Origin: an uncultured Porphyromonadaceae bacterium
GTDB lineage: Bacteria > Bacteroidota > Bacteroidia > Bacteroidales > Muribaculaceae
Direction: 5' to 3'
Assembly: GCA_900548705.1 (NCBI GenBank)
Contig: URLF01000002.1
Span: 1 to 57,389 of the forward strand
Length of the DNA: 57,389 bases
Of the stretch, positions 8,921 to 18,642 are shown piece after piece. Under the pieces are notes generated by a model. The model made no database searches and was not told where the DNA came from. It worked only from the letters and a program-made list of their open reading frames with translations. The position numbers and the translations under genes were made by a program. Numbering within the stretch: position 1 is the stretch's first letter; every line of letters begins with the position of its first letter.

Positions 8921-9044
8921 TCTCTCCCCGCGATGGAGGCTCCAGGCGTAACCGTAATCCTCCATTGTCATCTGTTTTACGGCCGTGACGGCCGATTGTG
9001 ATTCCTGTTCATACGCTAATCAATTAATCCATATTCTTTTTACA

Positions 9045-12000
9045 ATGAAGAAAAGCAATTCGCTGCTGTTAGCCGCGTTGATGGCGTCTGTGACAGTGGC
9101 CTCCTCAACCGGGGCTCCTTTGTCACCGCAGAATGCCAGAACCGGCATAGGCTCCGCATATGAGATCGCGGTGCCTGCCAAGACCGCAGTCTCCCATCTC
9201 CCGAAGATGAAGACTGTCTCTTCCACTCCAGTCAAAGGCTTGCGAAAGGTGGTTTCCCCTGCCGAGATTCGCCGTAACACCGCTTTGCGTTCGGCTACCA
9301 CCGCTTCCCGTTCGATTGCCACCGATGTCGATTTGCGTGGATGTGTGCTTTACCCCAACTCCATGCTCGGATTCTATACCTTCCCGAAAGTTGACGGCGG
9401 GGAATTCATCCCTTACGGCACCACCGACCTGGTCGCTGTAATCAATGGGGGAGGTTACGACGACGGTGAAGGACAATACCACGGAGTTTTCTATCAGACC
9501 GCTTCGACCGGCAGCATCGTGTCGGTCACCATCTTTCATCTCGACTCCGAATCGCTTGACATCATCGACAGCCAGACTCTCTCGGACGGAGGTGAGATGA
9601 TCGCTGACGATGTTGCCATGGACCCCGTGACCGGAGATGTCTATGGCTGTTATCTCACTGGCGAAGGCCGCTGCTGGGGTAAGGGTGACTACACCACCGG
9701 TGTGCGCACCGCCATCCGCGACCTCCAATCGTATGAATACCTTGCCGGTGTCGGATGTGACAGCCAGGGACAGTTCTACGGTGTGACCGTCGGTGGAGAT
9801 TTCGTCAGGATTGACAAACTCACCGGCGAGTTTGAGACCGTCTCACAGCCCAATATCCCCTATGAATATATGGCCGGGGGATGTGTCGACACCACTCACG
9901 GAAAATTCCTCGTGTCTTACAACACCTCAGGCGATGGTGCCGGTATATATGAGATCGACCTCGCTACTGGTGCCGCTTCCCGCGCGGTTGATTTCCAGAA
10001 GGACATCGTTACAGTGGGGCTTTATGTCGGCCCGGCTCCTGTCGACGAGAAAACCCCTGCGGCTCCCGAGCTTACGGTCTCGGCTCCCGAAGGCTCCATG
10101 ACAGTAAGCTACACCATCACCATGCCTGCCACCCTCCGCGACGGCACACCCCTGACCGGAGACCTCGATTATACATTGTTGGTAGTCGGTGAGGCAAAAG
10201 TCCAGGGCACTGCCGCCGCGGGTACGACCGTATCCGGTGAAGTGCAGGTCGCGAAGAGCGGTATGACCGATTTTGTCGCCCAGGTTTCCAACGCGGCCGG
10301 TCAGTCGCCCCGTACCCGCAAGACCATCTATGTCGGCAAGGGAATGCCCTCCATGCCGGGCAATGTGACCGCCTCTTGGGCCGACGGCAAGATGAAGATT
10401 GCCTGGGACGCCGTCACAGAGTCAATGGATGGCGGGTATCTTGACCCCACCGGTGTCACCTACACAGTCTCACAGGGTACTGATGTCCTGGCTGACGGTC
10501 TGACTGCTCCGGAATATGAGTTTGACTTCCCCGCTCCCGAGGTGCGCGAGTCATACACATTCAATGTGATAGCCAACTATGATGGCAAATCCTCCGGTGT
10601 CGCCGAGTCCGATGTGGTTTGGGTCGGCTCTTACCCCCTGCCGTTTGAGACCCAGTTCAACACCTACACCGTGCTTGATGATTACGGCTACACAATTGTG
10701 GATGCCAATGGCGACGGCAAATGCTGGATGATGAGAGGTTTCGCTGCCGGCGTGTTCCTTGCCTATAACTCATCGATGGATGCCGATGACTGGCTGATCA
10801 CACCTCCTGTGAAGCTTGAGTCCGGGAAGGTATATCCTTTCTCAATTGTCACCCATGCTGAAAGCAGATATGATGTGGAGACTATCGAGGTCAAGGCTGG
10901 ACGGGGTGTCACACCTGAGGATATGACCATTCAGGTGGTTGCTCCCACAGATGTGTACGCGCTTCAGAGCAACCCCGTGACCCTCAATGGTGTCATAGTT
11001 CCTAATGCTGACGGTGATTACAATGTCGGCGTGCATGGAATCTCTGAGAAATACAAATATTGGCTCACAGTCCTCTCGCTTTATGTCGGAGAGGGCCTCG
11101 ATGCTGCCGCTCCCGATGTCGCTACTGAACTTGTCATTGTTCCCGAGGCTACTGGTCTGCCTTCTGTATCCGGCAGTTTCCGTCTCCCCTCCAAGACTGT
11201 GGTAGGGGAAAACCTCACAGGCACTGTCGAGGCGGAGGTCAAGTGTGGCGACCGTCTTGTGGCCACTCCCGGCTCTGTGGTGACATTCGATGACAACCTT
11301 CCCGCAAAAGGCTCATATACCTACACCGTGACCGCCAAGAGCGGCCAGTTTGCCGGTTCATTCATCTCCTCGACCGTCTATGTGGGTCCTTATGCCGCTT
11401 CCGCTCCCTCCTCCGCCAATGTGGTTGAGACAGCCGAGGCCGGTATGGTGACCGTTTCATGGGGCCCCGTGACCACCGATGTCAACGGCAACACCCTTGA
11501 TGCGGCGAATGTCACCTATATGGTCTACTCCATTGATGAGGATAAGAACCTGACTCCGGTCTTTGACACCAATATCTCAGGCAATGAGGTGACATTCAAG
11601 GCTGTGGCGGATGTGGCAACCCAGCAGTTCATCCAGTATGCCGTCAAGGCGTTCAACCGCGATGCCGAATCTGAGACTGCCGCCACCACACCGATGATTC
11701 CTGTCGGTGAGGGCTATGCTATCCCGATTACCTATTCCGGCAGCGCCGAGATTACTTACCAGCTTATGAACACCAGTGCCCAGGGCCGTGGTTTCTGGGA
11801 TGTGTATAGCCCCGACAATCTTGATGATGGCCCCGAACCTGTCGCTTCCTTCGACTACTTCGGTTGCTACGCAGGTTCCAGTGAGGCGTATGGCGACCTC
11901 TCCACAGGTAAAATCAACCTTGTGTCAGCCCTCCGTCCCGAGTTGTCCTTCTACACCTACACCCTCAATGAGTCTGACGAGAACTTCGTCGAGGCGTTTG

Positions 12001-13556
12001 TCATCGTCGACGGAGAGACCGTCAAGCTTGGCCGCGCGCTCCATTCCGAGATGCAGCCGGGCAAGTGGACAAAAGTACGCTACTCCCTCCTGCCTTACGT
12101 TGGCAAGAATATCCAGGTGATGATTCGTGCCGTCGCCAAGACAATGGCCTACACTCTGGTTGATGAGATAACCGTCAAGGAAACTCCTGACAAAGATCTC
12201 GCCGCCCTCCGCATTGAGGCCCCCGAAAAGGTCAATGCCGGTGAGAAATTCCACATAAATGTCACTGTGGCCAACCAGGGTTGTGAGACAGCTTCCGCTT
12301 TCGAGGTCAACCTCTATCGTGACGGCGACCTGCTCGACACCCGCAATATTTCCTCCCTCGAAGCCGAAGGCAACTTGCTGGTTGAGTTCAACGACATGCT
12401 TTCTTACTTCGATGCTGAGCCTCAGGCTTTATATTCAGCCGAAGTTGTGTTTGACGGCGACAAGGACTCCACCAATGACGCGACCGATGAGGTGGCTGTC
12501 CTCCGTGCTGTCTCCGAGCTTCCTGCTGTTACCGACCTTGCCGGTGAAATCACTGCCGAAGGTAACCGTCTTACCTGGAGCAAGTATGAGATTGGCGACC
12601 TTCAGGGTGTGGAGATGACCGAAGACTTCGAGACCGCCACCCCCTGGACCAGCGAGTTCAACGGCTGGACATTCCTTGATGTCGATCAGAAGCCTGTCAG
12701 CACGATGGGATTCATGTCGATTGACTTCCCCAATATCCAGTCAGGGGTGACCACTTCCTCATTCTTCGTTTACAACCGTAAGGAGTCAGCACCCTACAAC
12801 TCCTCTATGGCCGGACATAGCGGCGAGCAGTCAATCGTGGCTCTTTACAACGCCAATCGCGAGCAGAACGACGACTGGGCGATTTCGCCCCGCCTGAGCG
12901 GCGACGCGCAGACAATTGCCTTCTACGCCCAGAGCTTCCGCTCCACCTCTCCCGAGGCAATCGAGATTCTCTACACCACCGAGGATTCCCTTGATCCCGC
13001 CGACTATGAGTTTCTCGACAGCGACGACGCGGTGCCCGCTACCTGGACGAAGTATGAGTATGACCTACCTGAGGGTGCTCTCCACTTCGCCATCCGTTAC
13101 GTCTCCACCGACACATACATGATTATGATTGACGATATCACATTCACTCCCGACCCGACACTCTCGGCCCCGACATTTGTAGGCTATGACATTTACAGGG
13201 ATGGAGTGAAAATCAACGATGCGCCTGTGGCGGAGAATGAATATCTCGACACCGAGGCCGGTGACGGCAACCACACCTATCACGTGGTCGCCAAGTTTGC
13301 CGAAGGAGACTCCGAGTTGTCCAACCCTGTCTCACTCGGTCAGTCGGCAATCGACACCATCGGAGCCTCGGCAGTCAAAGTCTGCGTCGAAGACCGCGAC
13401 ATCGTTGTGACCGGTGCCACCGGACAGACAGTCACCGTGGTCAGCGTTGACGGCAAGGTGATAAGCCGCACTGTCGGCGACCTCCGACTGACCGTCACCC
13501 CCGCCGTCTACCTCGTGACCGTCGGCACCACCACCTCCAAGCTCCTCGTGAAGTAA
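9045..13556 (+). CDS. Large secreted modular protein (cleaved-adhesin/choice-of-anchor J and Fn3-like domains)
   Basis: A 1503-residue exported protein starting at ATG 9045; an earlier GTG at 8985 would put 20 residues before the signal peptide MKKSNSLLLAALMASVTVAS. Residues about 100-330 resemble a beta-propeller-like region. Fn3-like segments follow at about 340-530 and 700-890. Three jelly-roll domains of the cleaved-adhesin/choice-of-anchor J kind lie at about 532-680 (WLITPPVKL), 890-1045 and 1188-1372 (DDWAISPRL). A CARDB-like segment is at about 1048-1160. The last 65 residues (TVVSVDGKVISRT, then VYLVTVGTTTSKLLVK) look like a type IX sorting domain. No protease catalytic motif is visible. 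It is probably surface-exposed or released; the substrate is unknown. Confidence 0.8.
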   Translation: MKKSNSLLLAALMASVTVASSTGAPLSPQNARTGIGSAYEIAVPAKTAVSHLPKMKTVSSTPVKGLRKVVSPAEIRRNTALRSATTASRSIATDVDLRGCVLYPNSMLGFYTFPKVDGGEFIPYGTTDLVAVINGGGYDDGEGQYHGVFYQTASTGSIVSVTIFHLDSESLDIIDSQTLSDGGEMIADDVAMDPVTGDVYGCYLTGEGRCWGKGDYTTGVRTAIRDLQSYEYLAGVGCDSQGQFYGVTVGGDFVRIDKLTGEFETVSQPNIPYEYMAGGCVDTTHGKFLVSYNTSGDGAGIYEIDLATGAASRAVDFQKDIVTVGLYVGPAPVDEKTPAAPELTVSAPEGSMTVSYTITMPATLRDGTPLTGDLDYTLLVVGEAKVQGTAAAGTTVSGEVQVAKSGMTDFVAQVSNAAGQSPRTRKTIYVGKGMPSMPGNVTASWADGKMKIAWDAVTESMDGGYLDPTGVTYTVSQGTDVLADGLTAPEYEFDFPAPEVRESYTFNVIANYDGKSSGVAESDVVWVGSYPLPFETQFNTYTVLDDYGYTIVDANGDGKCWMMRGFAAGVFLAYNSSMDADDWLITPPVKLESGKVYPFSIVTHAESRYDVETIEVKAGRGVTPEDMTIQVVAPTDVYALQSNPVTLNGVIVPNADGDYNVGVHGISEKYKYWLTVLSLYVGEGLDAAAPDVATELVIVPEATGLPSVSGSFRLPSKTVVGENLTGTVEAEVKCGDRLVATPGSVVTFDDNLPAKGSYTYTVTAKSGQFAGSFISSTVYVGPYAASAPSSANVVETAEAGMVTVSWGPVTTDVNGNTLDAANVTYMVYSIDEDKNLTPVFDTNISGNEVTFKAVADVATQQFIQYAVKAFNRDAESETAATTPMIPVGEGYAIPITYSGSAEITYQLMNTSAQGRGFWDVYSPDNLDDGPEPVASFDYFGCYAGSSEAYGDLSTGKINLVSALRPELSFYTYTLNESDENFVEAFVIVDGETVKLGRALHSEMQPGKWTKVRYSLLPYVGKNIQVMIRAVAKTMAYTLVDEITVKETPDKDLAALRIEAPEKVNAGEKFHINVTVANQGCETASAFEVNLYRDGDLLDTRNISSLEAEGNLLVEFNDMLSYFDAEPQALYSAEVVFDGDKDSTNDATDEVAVLRAVSELPAVTDLAGEITAEGNRLTWSKYEIGDLQGVEMTEDFETATPWTSEFNGWTFLDVDQKPVSTMGFMSIDFPNIQSGVTTSSFFVYNRKESAPYNSSMAGHSGEQSIVALYNANREQNDDWAISPRLSGDAQTIAFYAQSFRSTSPEAIEILYTTEDSLDPADYEFLDSDDAVPATWTKYEYDLPEGALHFAIRYVSTDTYMIMIDDITFTPDPTLSAPTFVGYDIYRDGVKINDAPVAENEYLDTEAGDGNHTYHVVAKFAEGDSELSNPVSLGQSAIDTIGASAVKVCVEDRDIVVTGATGQTVTVVSVDGKVISRTVGDLRLTVTPAVYLVTVGTTTSKLLVK

Positions 13557-13580
13557 CTCTTCCCGTTTAATACCTCCTTC

Positions 13581-13630
13581 AAGGGCATTGCATCCATCCC
13601 CGGAATCCGGGGCAAATGCAATGCCCTTTT
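13581..13630 (+). terminator. Terminator after the large secreted protein
   Basis: A perfect 13-bp stem (13581-13593 with 13616-13628) capped by an inner CCCCGG hairpin and followed by TTTT, 25 bases after the stop codon. Confidence 0.85.
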
Positions 13631-13644
13631 TAGCTGCAAATGAA

Positions 13645-13687
13645 AAAGCCGGCGTGTCAACGAAGATGAATGTTGACATGCCGGCTT
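13645..13687 (-). terminator. Terminator of the AraC-family gene
   Basis: A 17-bp stem with one wobble pair (13645-13661 with 13671-13687), 28 bases past the stop of the minus-strand AraC gene and followed on that strand by TTTTCA. It sits back to back with the plus-strand terminator, so the convergent genes are insulated. Confidence 0.75.
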
Positions 13688-13714
13688 TGGCTTGTTGTAA
13701 AATGTATGTGGAAA

Positions 13715-14626
13715 TCAGTGGGAATTCTGGAAGGCGGTGGGGGAGAGGCCGGTGAGGTTCTTGAAGTATTTGCCGAAGGAGGACTGGTTGGAGAAGTTCA
13801 GCTCATAGGCGATTTGCTGGACATTCTTTCCGGAGTAGCGCAGCAGGTTTTTCGCTTCCTGGATGACATACTGGTCTATCCATTCTCCGGCGGATTTGCC
13901 TGTGGCTTCCTTTATCACCAAGGACAGGTATTTCGGGGAGATATACATCTTCTCAGCATAGAAGCTGATGGCGCGTTGCGTGCGGTGGTACTCGCGGACG
14001 AGCCGCAGGAATTTCTGGACGTAGGTCAGTTTGCGGGAATGGGTGTGGCGGCTGTTGTCGCGTTCGGCAGCCTCTTCTCCGAAGGCCATGATCTGGTATC
14101 CGGCGGCGGAGACAAGTGCGCGGGCGATATAGCGGTTGTAATTGTTTTGCTCGGCGGCGTTGAGATGGAGCAGGTCGAAATAGCGCAGCAGTAGCGAGAC
14201 CTTGTCAGGGTCAAGTTCCAGCACCGGGGATGAGGTGGTGAAAATCGAGGTGTTGATTGCGTTGAGGTCGATGTTGATGTCATGGGCGAACTTGTTGGAG
14301 AGGAACAACAGGTATGCCTCAAGTTCTTCACCCTGCCAGTCGAGAGGCTTGAACACTGTCTCCGGGGGAATGAACAGCAGCGAGTTTGGAGCCACATCAA
14401 TCTCGTCGAGGTTTATTATGATGCGCAGATGGCCTTTGGCGCAGATACACATCGTCATGCCGTCGAATCTCCGCGCGACCGGAGCCTCGAACTTGTCGTT
14501 TGAGCTTGTGACGCGTGTCAGTATGTAGTCATCTCCCAGATGGATATAATTGTCCGATACTTTCTCAAGGATGGAAAGCTGGGAGAATCGTATGGGAGTC
14601 TCTCGGAATTTCGGAGTATGCTTCAT
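13715..14626 (-). CDS. AraC family transcriptional regulator
   Basis: A 303-residue regulator with an N-terminal cupin-like sensing domain (about 40-180, including APNSLLFIPPETVFKPLDW) and a C-terminal AraC double helix-turn-helix (about 200-300). The second recognition region (IAYELNFSNQSSFGKYFKNL) matches the AraC signature, followed by TGLSPTAFQ. This is the soluble one-component type, not a hybrid two-component regulator. Targets and ligand are unknown. Neighbours on both sides have their own transcription signals, so it appears to stand alone. Confidence 0.9.
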   Translation of the reverse strand: MKHTPKFRETPIRFSQLSILEKVSDNYIHLGDDYILTRVTSSNDKFEAPVARRFDGMTMCICAKGHLRIIINLDEIDVAPNSLLFIPPETVFKPLDWQGEELEAYLLFLSNKFAHDINIDLNAINTSIFTTSSPVLELDPDKVSLLLRYFDLLHLNAAEQNNYNRYIARALVSAAGYQIMAFGEEAAERDNSRHTHSRKLTYVQKFLRLVREYHRTQRAISFYAEKMYISPKYLSLVIKEATGKSAGEWIDQYVIQEAKNLLRYSGKNVQQIAYELNFSNQSSFGKYFKNLTGLSPTAFQNSH

Positions 14627-14661
14627 AAGGCAATGAATGGATTTTGGTGACTAAACCGGTA

Positions 14662-14693
14662 CAAAGATACAGGTTTATTCCCGAAACGGCCAA
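14662..14693 (-). promoter_or_regulatory. Promoter of the AraC-family gene
   Basis: The minus strand shows TTG (14693-14691), a 21-base spacer and TATCTTTG (14669-14662), about 36 bases before the start codon. Confidence 0.65.
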
Positions 14694-14783
14694 TAAATTT
14701 GCCTAAAATTCGCGAAATAGACCGCAAAAACGGAAATACTTTCCATAAAAAAAGAAATCAGGTTGCCTCAGGCCGGGGACGGT

Positions 14784-15887
14784 TCACTTGTGGGAGGGAG
14801 CGTCGGATGCGGCCTCGTTGCGGCGACGGTCGGCGGCTATTAGAAGGAACACGATGATGCCCCCGATGATGAAGGTCAGGGTCTGGGCGGCTATGACGGT
14901 GTTGCCGAATGCCGCTCCCGCCGTGAGGAATGCCTTATGGGCGGCGGGATTGACTGAGGCCGATACCGCAGCCGGGGCGAACAGTTGCAGCCCGAATATG
15001 AGGGCTGTCTGATACGGCCCGATGCCACCGTTGGAGGGGATGCCCATGGCTATGGTGGTCAGCATGTAGCATATTATGGCTACTATGATGCCGTTGGCCT
15101 CAAGCAGCTCACGGGTCATGGGGAAGGCGAAGAACGCCACATACAGTTGCAGGAAGTAGCAGCTCCAGAGTATGGCGGTCAGCAGCAGCCATTTTCCTTT
15201 GCCGTCCATCTTGGCGATGGCGGCGAATCCCTCCCATATCCCTTTGAAGAAATTCCGCACTCCGGAGATGAATTTCCCTTTGCCGAATCTCAGCAATGCC
15301 CAGCATACGATGGCTGCGGCCGCGAGACCTCCCCATACCCAGGGTGATGTCAGCAACGACGCGATTTTATCGTATGCGTCAGGATAGGTGTGGACAAACT
15401 TTATGAATGGCGCGGAGGCGAAGGCGAATGTCAGCAATGTCAGCAACGCCACCACGACGGTGTCGGCCAGACGGTCGGCGATCATAGACCCGAACACTTC
15501 AGGGAAGGGGGCTTTCTGGCGGTAGGCGATGTAGCCTGACCGCCACACCTCGCCAAGGCGCGGGAAGACCACGTTGAATGAGTAGGTGCCGAAGATGGCA
15601 TAGAACAGTATCCTGAACGGAGGCCTGACATTTATCGCCTTGAGCTGTATCCCCCAGCGGGCAGCCCTTACCACGATGGGTATGAGCCCGATCAGAAGAT
15701 TGAGACCTATGAACCAGAAGTTGCATTCCTCCCTGATTATCCTCATCATCTCCTTGAAGTCGATGTCGCGGAACAGGGCCACACACAGGCCGACACTGAT
15801 GGCCAGGGGTATGCCGAATTTCAGGAGCTTGCTTGCCAGGCTCCCTTTGTGAAGTTCGTTAGTGGGTTGGTTTGTATCAGGGTTCAT
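14784..15887 (-). CDS. YbhN/UPF0104-type membrane protein (LPG-synthase TM domain family)
   Basis: A 367-residue polytopic inner-membrane protein with about eight hydrophobic segments. It matches the lysylphosphatidylglycerol synthase transmembrane (UPF0104/YbhN) family: an ARWGIQL segment, FNVVFPRLGEVWRSGYIAYRQ, (M)IADRLADTVV and MGIPSNGGIGPYQTAL are the conserved stretches. There is no soluble aminoacyltransferase domain, so it is not an amino-acyl lipid synthase. Family members act as lipid-linked flippase-like proteins or are uncharacterised. It lies 46 bases downstream of tadA on the same strand and is probably in that transcript. The substrate is unknown. Confidence 0.8.
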   Translation of the reverse strand: MNPDTNQPTNELHKGSLASKLLKFGIPLAISVGLCVALFRDIDFKEMMRIIREECNFWFIGLNLLIGLIPIVVRAARWGIQLKAINVRPPFRILFYAIFGTYSFNVVFPRLGEVWRSGYIAYRQKAPFPEVFGSMIADRLADTVVVALLTLLTFAFASAPFIKFVHTYPDAYDKIASLLTSPWVWGGLAAAAIVCWALLRFGKGKFISGVRNFFKGIWEGFAAIAKMDGKGKWLLLTAILWSCYFLQLYVAFFAFPMTRELLEANGIIVAIICYMLTTIAMGIPSNGGIGPYQTALIFGLQLFAPAAVSASVNPAAHKAFLTAGAAFGNTVIAAQTLTFIIGGIIVFLLIAADRRRNEAASDAPSHK

Positions 15888-15933
15888 CGTTTAGGGTCTG
15901 TCGTTTTGGCCGGACGGCGGAAAACAGGTCGGC

Positions 15934-16380
15934 TCAGCGTCGTCTGGCGAAAAATGATTTCATAAGCTCGCCGCATTCCTCGGCCAGCACTCCACGGGTG
16001 ACTGTGGCCTTGGGGTGGAACGGGCCTCGGGGTGCGCCGGAAGTCATGACCGCATAGCCCCGTTTGGGGTCGTCGGCTCCGTAGACTATCCGGCCTACCT
16101 GGGCCCATCCTATCGCTCCGGCGCACATCAGACACGGTTCGACGGTGACATAAAGTGTCGCCTCCGGGAGGTATTTCCCTCCGAGGGTCTGGGCGGCGGC
16201 GGTGAGGGCGAGCATTTCGGCGTGAGCGGTGACATCGGTGAGCTGTTCTGTCAGATTATGGCCGCGACCGATGATGCGGCCTCCGGCCACAACCACCGCG
16301 CCGACCGGAATCTCCCCGGCGTCGAATGCCGCCCGGGCCTCAGCCAAGGCCGCCGACATGAACCTCTCGTCATCTGTCAT
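15934..16380 (-). CDS. tadA: tRNA-specific adenosine deaminase TadA
   Basis: TadA converts adenosine 34 of tRNA-Arg(ACG) to inosine so that one tRNA reads several arginine codons. The 148-residue protein has the zinc-deaminase motifs: HAE (His53, proton-shuttling Glu55) and PCLMC (Cys83, Cys86). The N-terminal MxxALxEA helix and GEIPVGAVVV match TadA rather than cytosine or guanine deaminases. It is the first gene of a two-gene unit with the YbhN-like gene. Its promoter lies at 16420-16427, divergent from glgB. Confidence 0.93.
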   Translation of the reverse strand: MTDDERFMSAALAEARAAFDAGEIPVGAVVVAGGRIIGRGHNLTEQLTDVTAHAEMLALTAAAQTLGGKYLPEATLYVTVEPCLMCAGAIGWAQVGRIVYGADDPKRGYAVMTSGAPRGPFHPKATVTRGVLAEECGELMKSFFARRR

Positions 16381-16419
16381 AACTCCAAGCCTATGATGTT
16401 AATAAACATTTCGCAGGGA

Positions 16420-16427
16420 CAAAGTTA
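16420..16427 (-). promoter_or_regulatory. -7 box of the tadA promoter
   Basis: The minus strand reads TAACTTTG, 40 bases before the tadA ATG. Confidence 0.55.
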
Positions 16428-16459
16428 CGAAATAAGTTGGGAAATTTCCCCGGATATGC

Positions 16460-16490
16460 TTGCCGAATCAGAAGAATTTATTTAATTTTG
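16460..16490 (+). promoter_or_regulatory. Promoter of glgB
   Basis: TTG (16460-16462), a 20-base spacer and TAATTTTG (16483-16490). The expected start is near 16496, leaving a leader of about 20 bases. Confidence 0.7.
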
Positions 16491-16517
16491 GCTTCCTAAC
16501 CTCTTACCAGTTAACCA

Positions 16518-18548
16518 ATGAAAAAAAAATTAGCGATCTACAAGAATGACCCCTGGCTTGAACCCTATGCTCCGGCCATTGAAGGACGTCATCAGGATGT
16601 CCTCCGCAAGGAAGCCGAGCTGACCCAGGCCTGCGGGACGCTTAACGATTTTGCGAACGCACATAAATATTTCGGACTTCACCGTGTAAGTCCCCGTGGC
16701 GGCTGGGTGTTCCGCGAATGGGCCCCGAATGCCACTTCCATATGTCTGGTGGGAGATTTCTCCGGCTGGGAGGAACGTCCCGAATTCCAGCTCACACCGG
16801 TCGGCAACGGGGTGTGGGAGGTGAAGCTCCCCGCCAAGGCTCTGAAAAATGGCCAGCTCTACAAGATGAGGGTGCATTGGCCCGGCGGAGAGGGTGACCG
16901 TATTCCCGCCTATGCCAACCGTGTCGTCCAGGATGAGCAGACAAAGATTTTCTCCGCACAGGTGTGGCAGACCGCCCCTTACGAGTGGAAAATCAAGGAA
17001 TTCGTGCCCGATACCCGTCCGCTGCTTATATATGAGTGCCATATCGGTATGGCCCAGCAGGAGGAGAAGGTCGGAAGCTATGTCGAGTTCCGCGACAAGA
17101 TTCTCCCCCGTATCGCCGCCGACGGCTACAATGCCATACAGGTGATGGCGATTCAGGAGCATCCCTATTACGGGTCGTTCGGTTATCATGTCTCATCATT
17201 CTTCGCCCCATCCTCTCGCTTTGGCACCCCCGAGGAGCTGAAGAGCCTCATCGACCGCGCCCATGAGCTGGGAATCGCCGTAATCATGGATATCGTCCAT
17301 TCCCACGCTGTCAAGAATGAGAACGAGGGTCTCGGGCGACTTGACGGTACACGCAGTCTCTATTTCTATCCCGACCACCGTGGAGAACATCCGGCATGGG
17401 ATTCCCTCTGTTTCGACTATGGCAAGAACGAGGTGCTGCATTTCCTGCTCTCCAACTGTAAATACTGGCTTGAGGAATTCAAGTTCGATGGTTTCCGTTT
17501 CGACGGCGTGACCTCCATGCTCTATTATGACCACGGGCTTGGAAAAGCGTTCGGCGGCTATGGCGACTACTACGACGGAGGCCAGGACACCAACGCGATA
17601 ACCTATCTCACTCTTGCCAACCTACTGATACATACTGTCAATCCCCACGCTATCACCATTGCCGAGGAGATGAGCGGTATGCCCGGCCTTGCCATCAAGT
17701 TCAAGGATGGCGGTATCGGCTTCGATTACCGCATGGCTATGGGTATCCCCGATTACTGGATCAAGACCCTCAAGGAGAAGAAGGATGAAGACTGGCATCC
17801 GACATCCATTTTCTGGGAGCTGACCAACCGCCGTTACGAGGAGAAGACCATCTCTTACGTCGAAAGCCACGACCAGGCTCTTGTCGGAGACAAGACAGTG
17901 ATTTTCCGTCTGATTGACAAGGAGATGTACTGGCATATGATGGTCGGCGACGAGAACATGATGGTGACACGCGGCATTGCCCTTCACAAGATGATTCGTC
18001 TGGTCACCCTGGCTACAATCAATGGCGGTTACCTCAACTTCATGGGTAATGAGTTCGGTCATCCCGAGTGGATTGACTTCCCGCGAGAGGGTAATGGCTG
18101 GAGCTACAAGTATGCCCGCCGCCAGTGGGATCTGGTTGACCGCGAAGACCTCCAGTACAAATATCTCAACGCCTTTGACAATGCGATGGTCGAACTGGTG
18201 TCGGGGGTGAACAACTTCCAGTCGCTTGCCATTGAGAAGCTGTGGGAAAAGGATGACGACCAGGTGCTTGCGTTCCGTCGCGGCAATCTCATCTTTGTCT
18301 TCAACTTCTCCCCCTACAAGTCATTCAATGGTTACGGCATCCTTGCTCCCGCCGGGAAATACAAGGTGGTGCTGTCATCCGACTCTCCCCGTTTTGGCGG
18401 ATTCGGCAATATCGACGAGAAGGTGGAACATCTGACCATCCACGATCCTCTCTACCAGCCGATTGGCAAGGAGTGGCTCAAGCTGTATCTCCCTGCCCGT
18501 TCCGCACAGGTTCTGCGTATGGTGCGCACACCCCGCAAGAAGTCCTGA
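16518..18548 (+). CDS. glgB: 1,4-alpha-glucan branching enzyme (GH13, eukaryote-like GH13_8 type)
   Basis: This enzyme forms alpha-1,6 branches in glycogen. The 676-residue protein has an N-terminal CBM48-like domain (about 50-150), a GH13 barrel with DIVHSHA (258-264), GFRFDGVTSM (325-334, nucleophile Asp329), the IAEEMSG acid/base region (381-387) and SYVESHDQ, and a C-terminal all-beta domain. The motifs HSHAVKNENEG and DYWIK(T/L)LKEKKD are those of the eukaryote-like branching enzymes common in Bacteroidetes, not the longer E. coli type. No other glycogen gene lies beside it. It has its own promoter, and a strong hairpin follows. Confidence 0.95.
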   Translation: MKKKLAIYKNDPWLEPYAPAIEGRHQDVLRKEAELTQACGTLNDFANAHKYFGLHRVSPRGGWVFREWAPNATSICLVGDFSGWEERPEFQLTPVGNGVWEVKLPAKALKNGQLYKMRVHWPGGEGDRIPAYANRVVQDEQTKIFSAQVWQTAPYEWKIKEFVPDTRPLLIYECHIGMAQQEEKVGSYVEFRDKILPRIAADGYNAIQVMAIQEHPYYGSFGYHVSSFFAPSSRFGTPEELKSLIDRAHELGIAVIMDIVHSHAVKNENEGLGRLDGTRSLYFYPDHRGEHPAWDSLCFDYGKNEVLHFLLSNCKYWLEEFKFDGFRFDGVTSMLYYDHGLGKAFGGYGDYYDGGQDTNAITYLTLANLLIHTVNPHAITIAEEMSGMPGLAIKFKDGGIGFDYRMAMGIPDYWIKTLKEKKDEDWHPTSIFWELTNRRYEEKTISYVESHDQALVGDKTVIFRLIDKEMYWHMMVGDENMMVTRGIALHKMIRLVTLATINGGYLNFMGNEFGHPEWIDFPREGNGWSYKYARRQWDLVDREDLQYKYLNAFDNAMVELVSGVNNFQSLAIEKLWEKDDDQVLAFRRGNLIFVFNFSPYKSFNGYGILAPAGKYKVVLSSDSPRFGGFGNIDEKVEHLTIHDPLYQPIGKEWLKLYLPARSAQVLRMVRTPRKKS

Positions 18549-18580
18549 CAATCTAAGTAAACAATAAAAGTGAATATGAA

Positions 18581-18630
18581 TTTTCCGGTTTGCGGGCACA
18601 CGCTGTGAAGCGTTGACGCAAACCGGAAAA
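18581..18630 (+). terminator. Perfect 14-bp inverted repeat between glgB and the TIGR02757 gene
   Basis: Arms 18581-18594 and 18617-18630 are exact inverse complements around a 22-base loop that itself contains CGC/GCG. It begins 33 bases after the glgB stop and ends 12 bases before the next start codon. There is no T-run after the right arm, so a classical terminator is uncertain. It could also be a processing or attenuation structure. Confidence 0.5.
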
Positions 18631-18642
18631 ATATTGACCCGA

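Noticed and set aside
13670..14194. 174-residue plus-strand frame opposite the AraC gene
   Set aside because: The minus strand encodes a complete AraC regulator with clear motifs; the plus-strand frame starts inside the AraC terminator.
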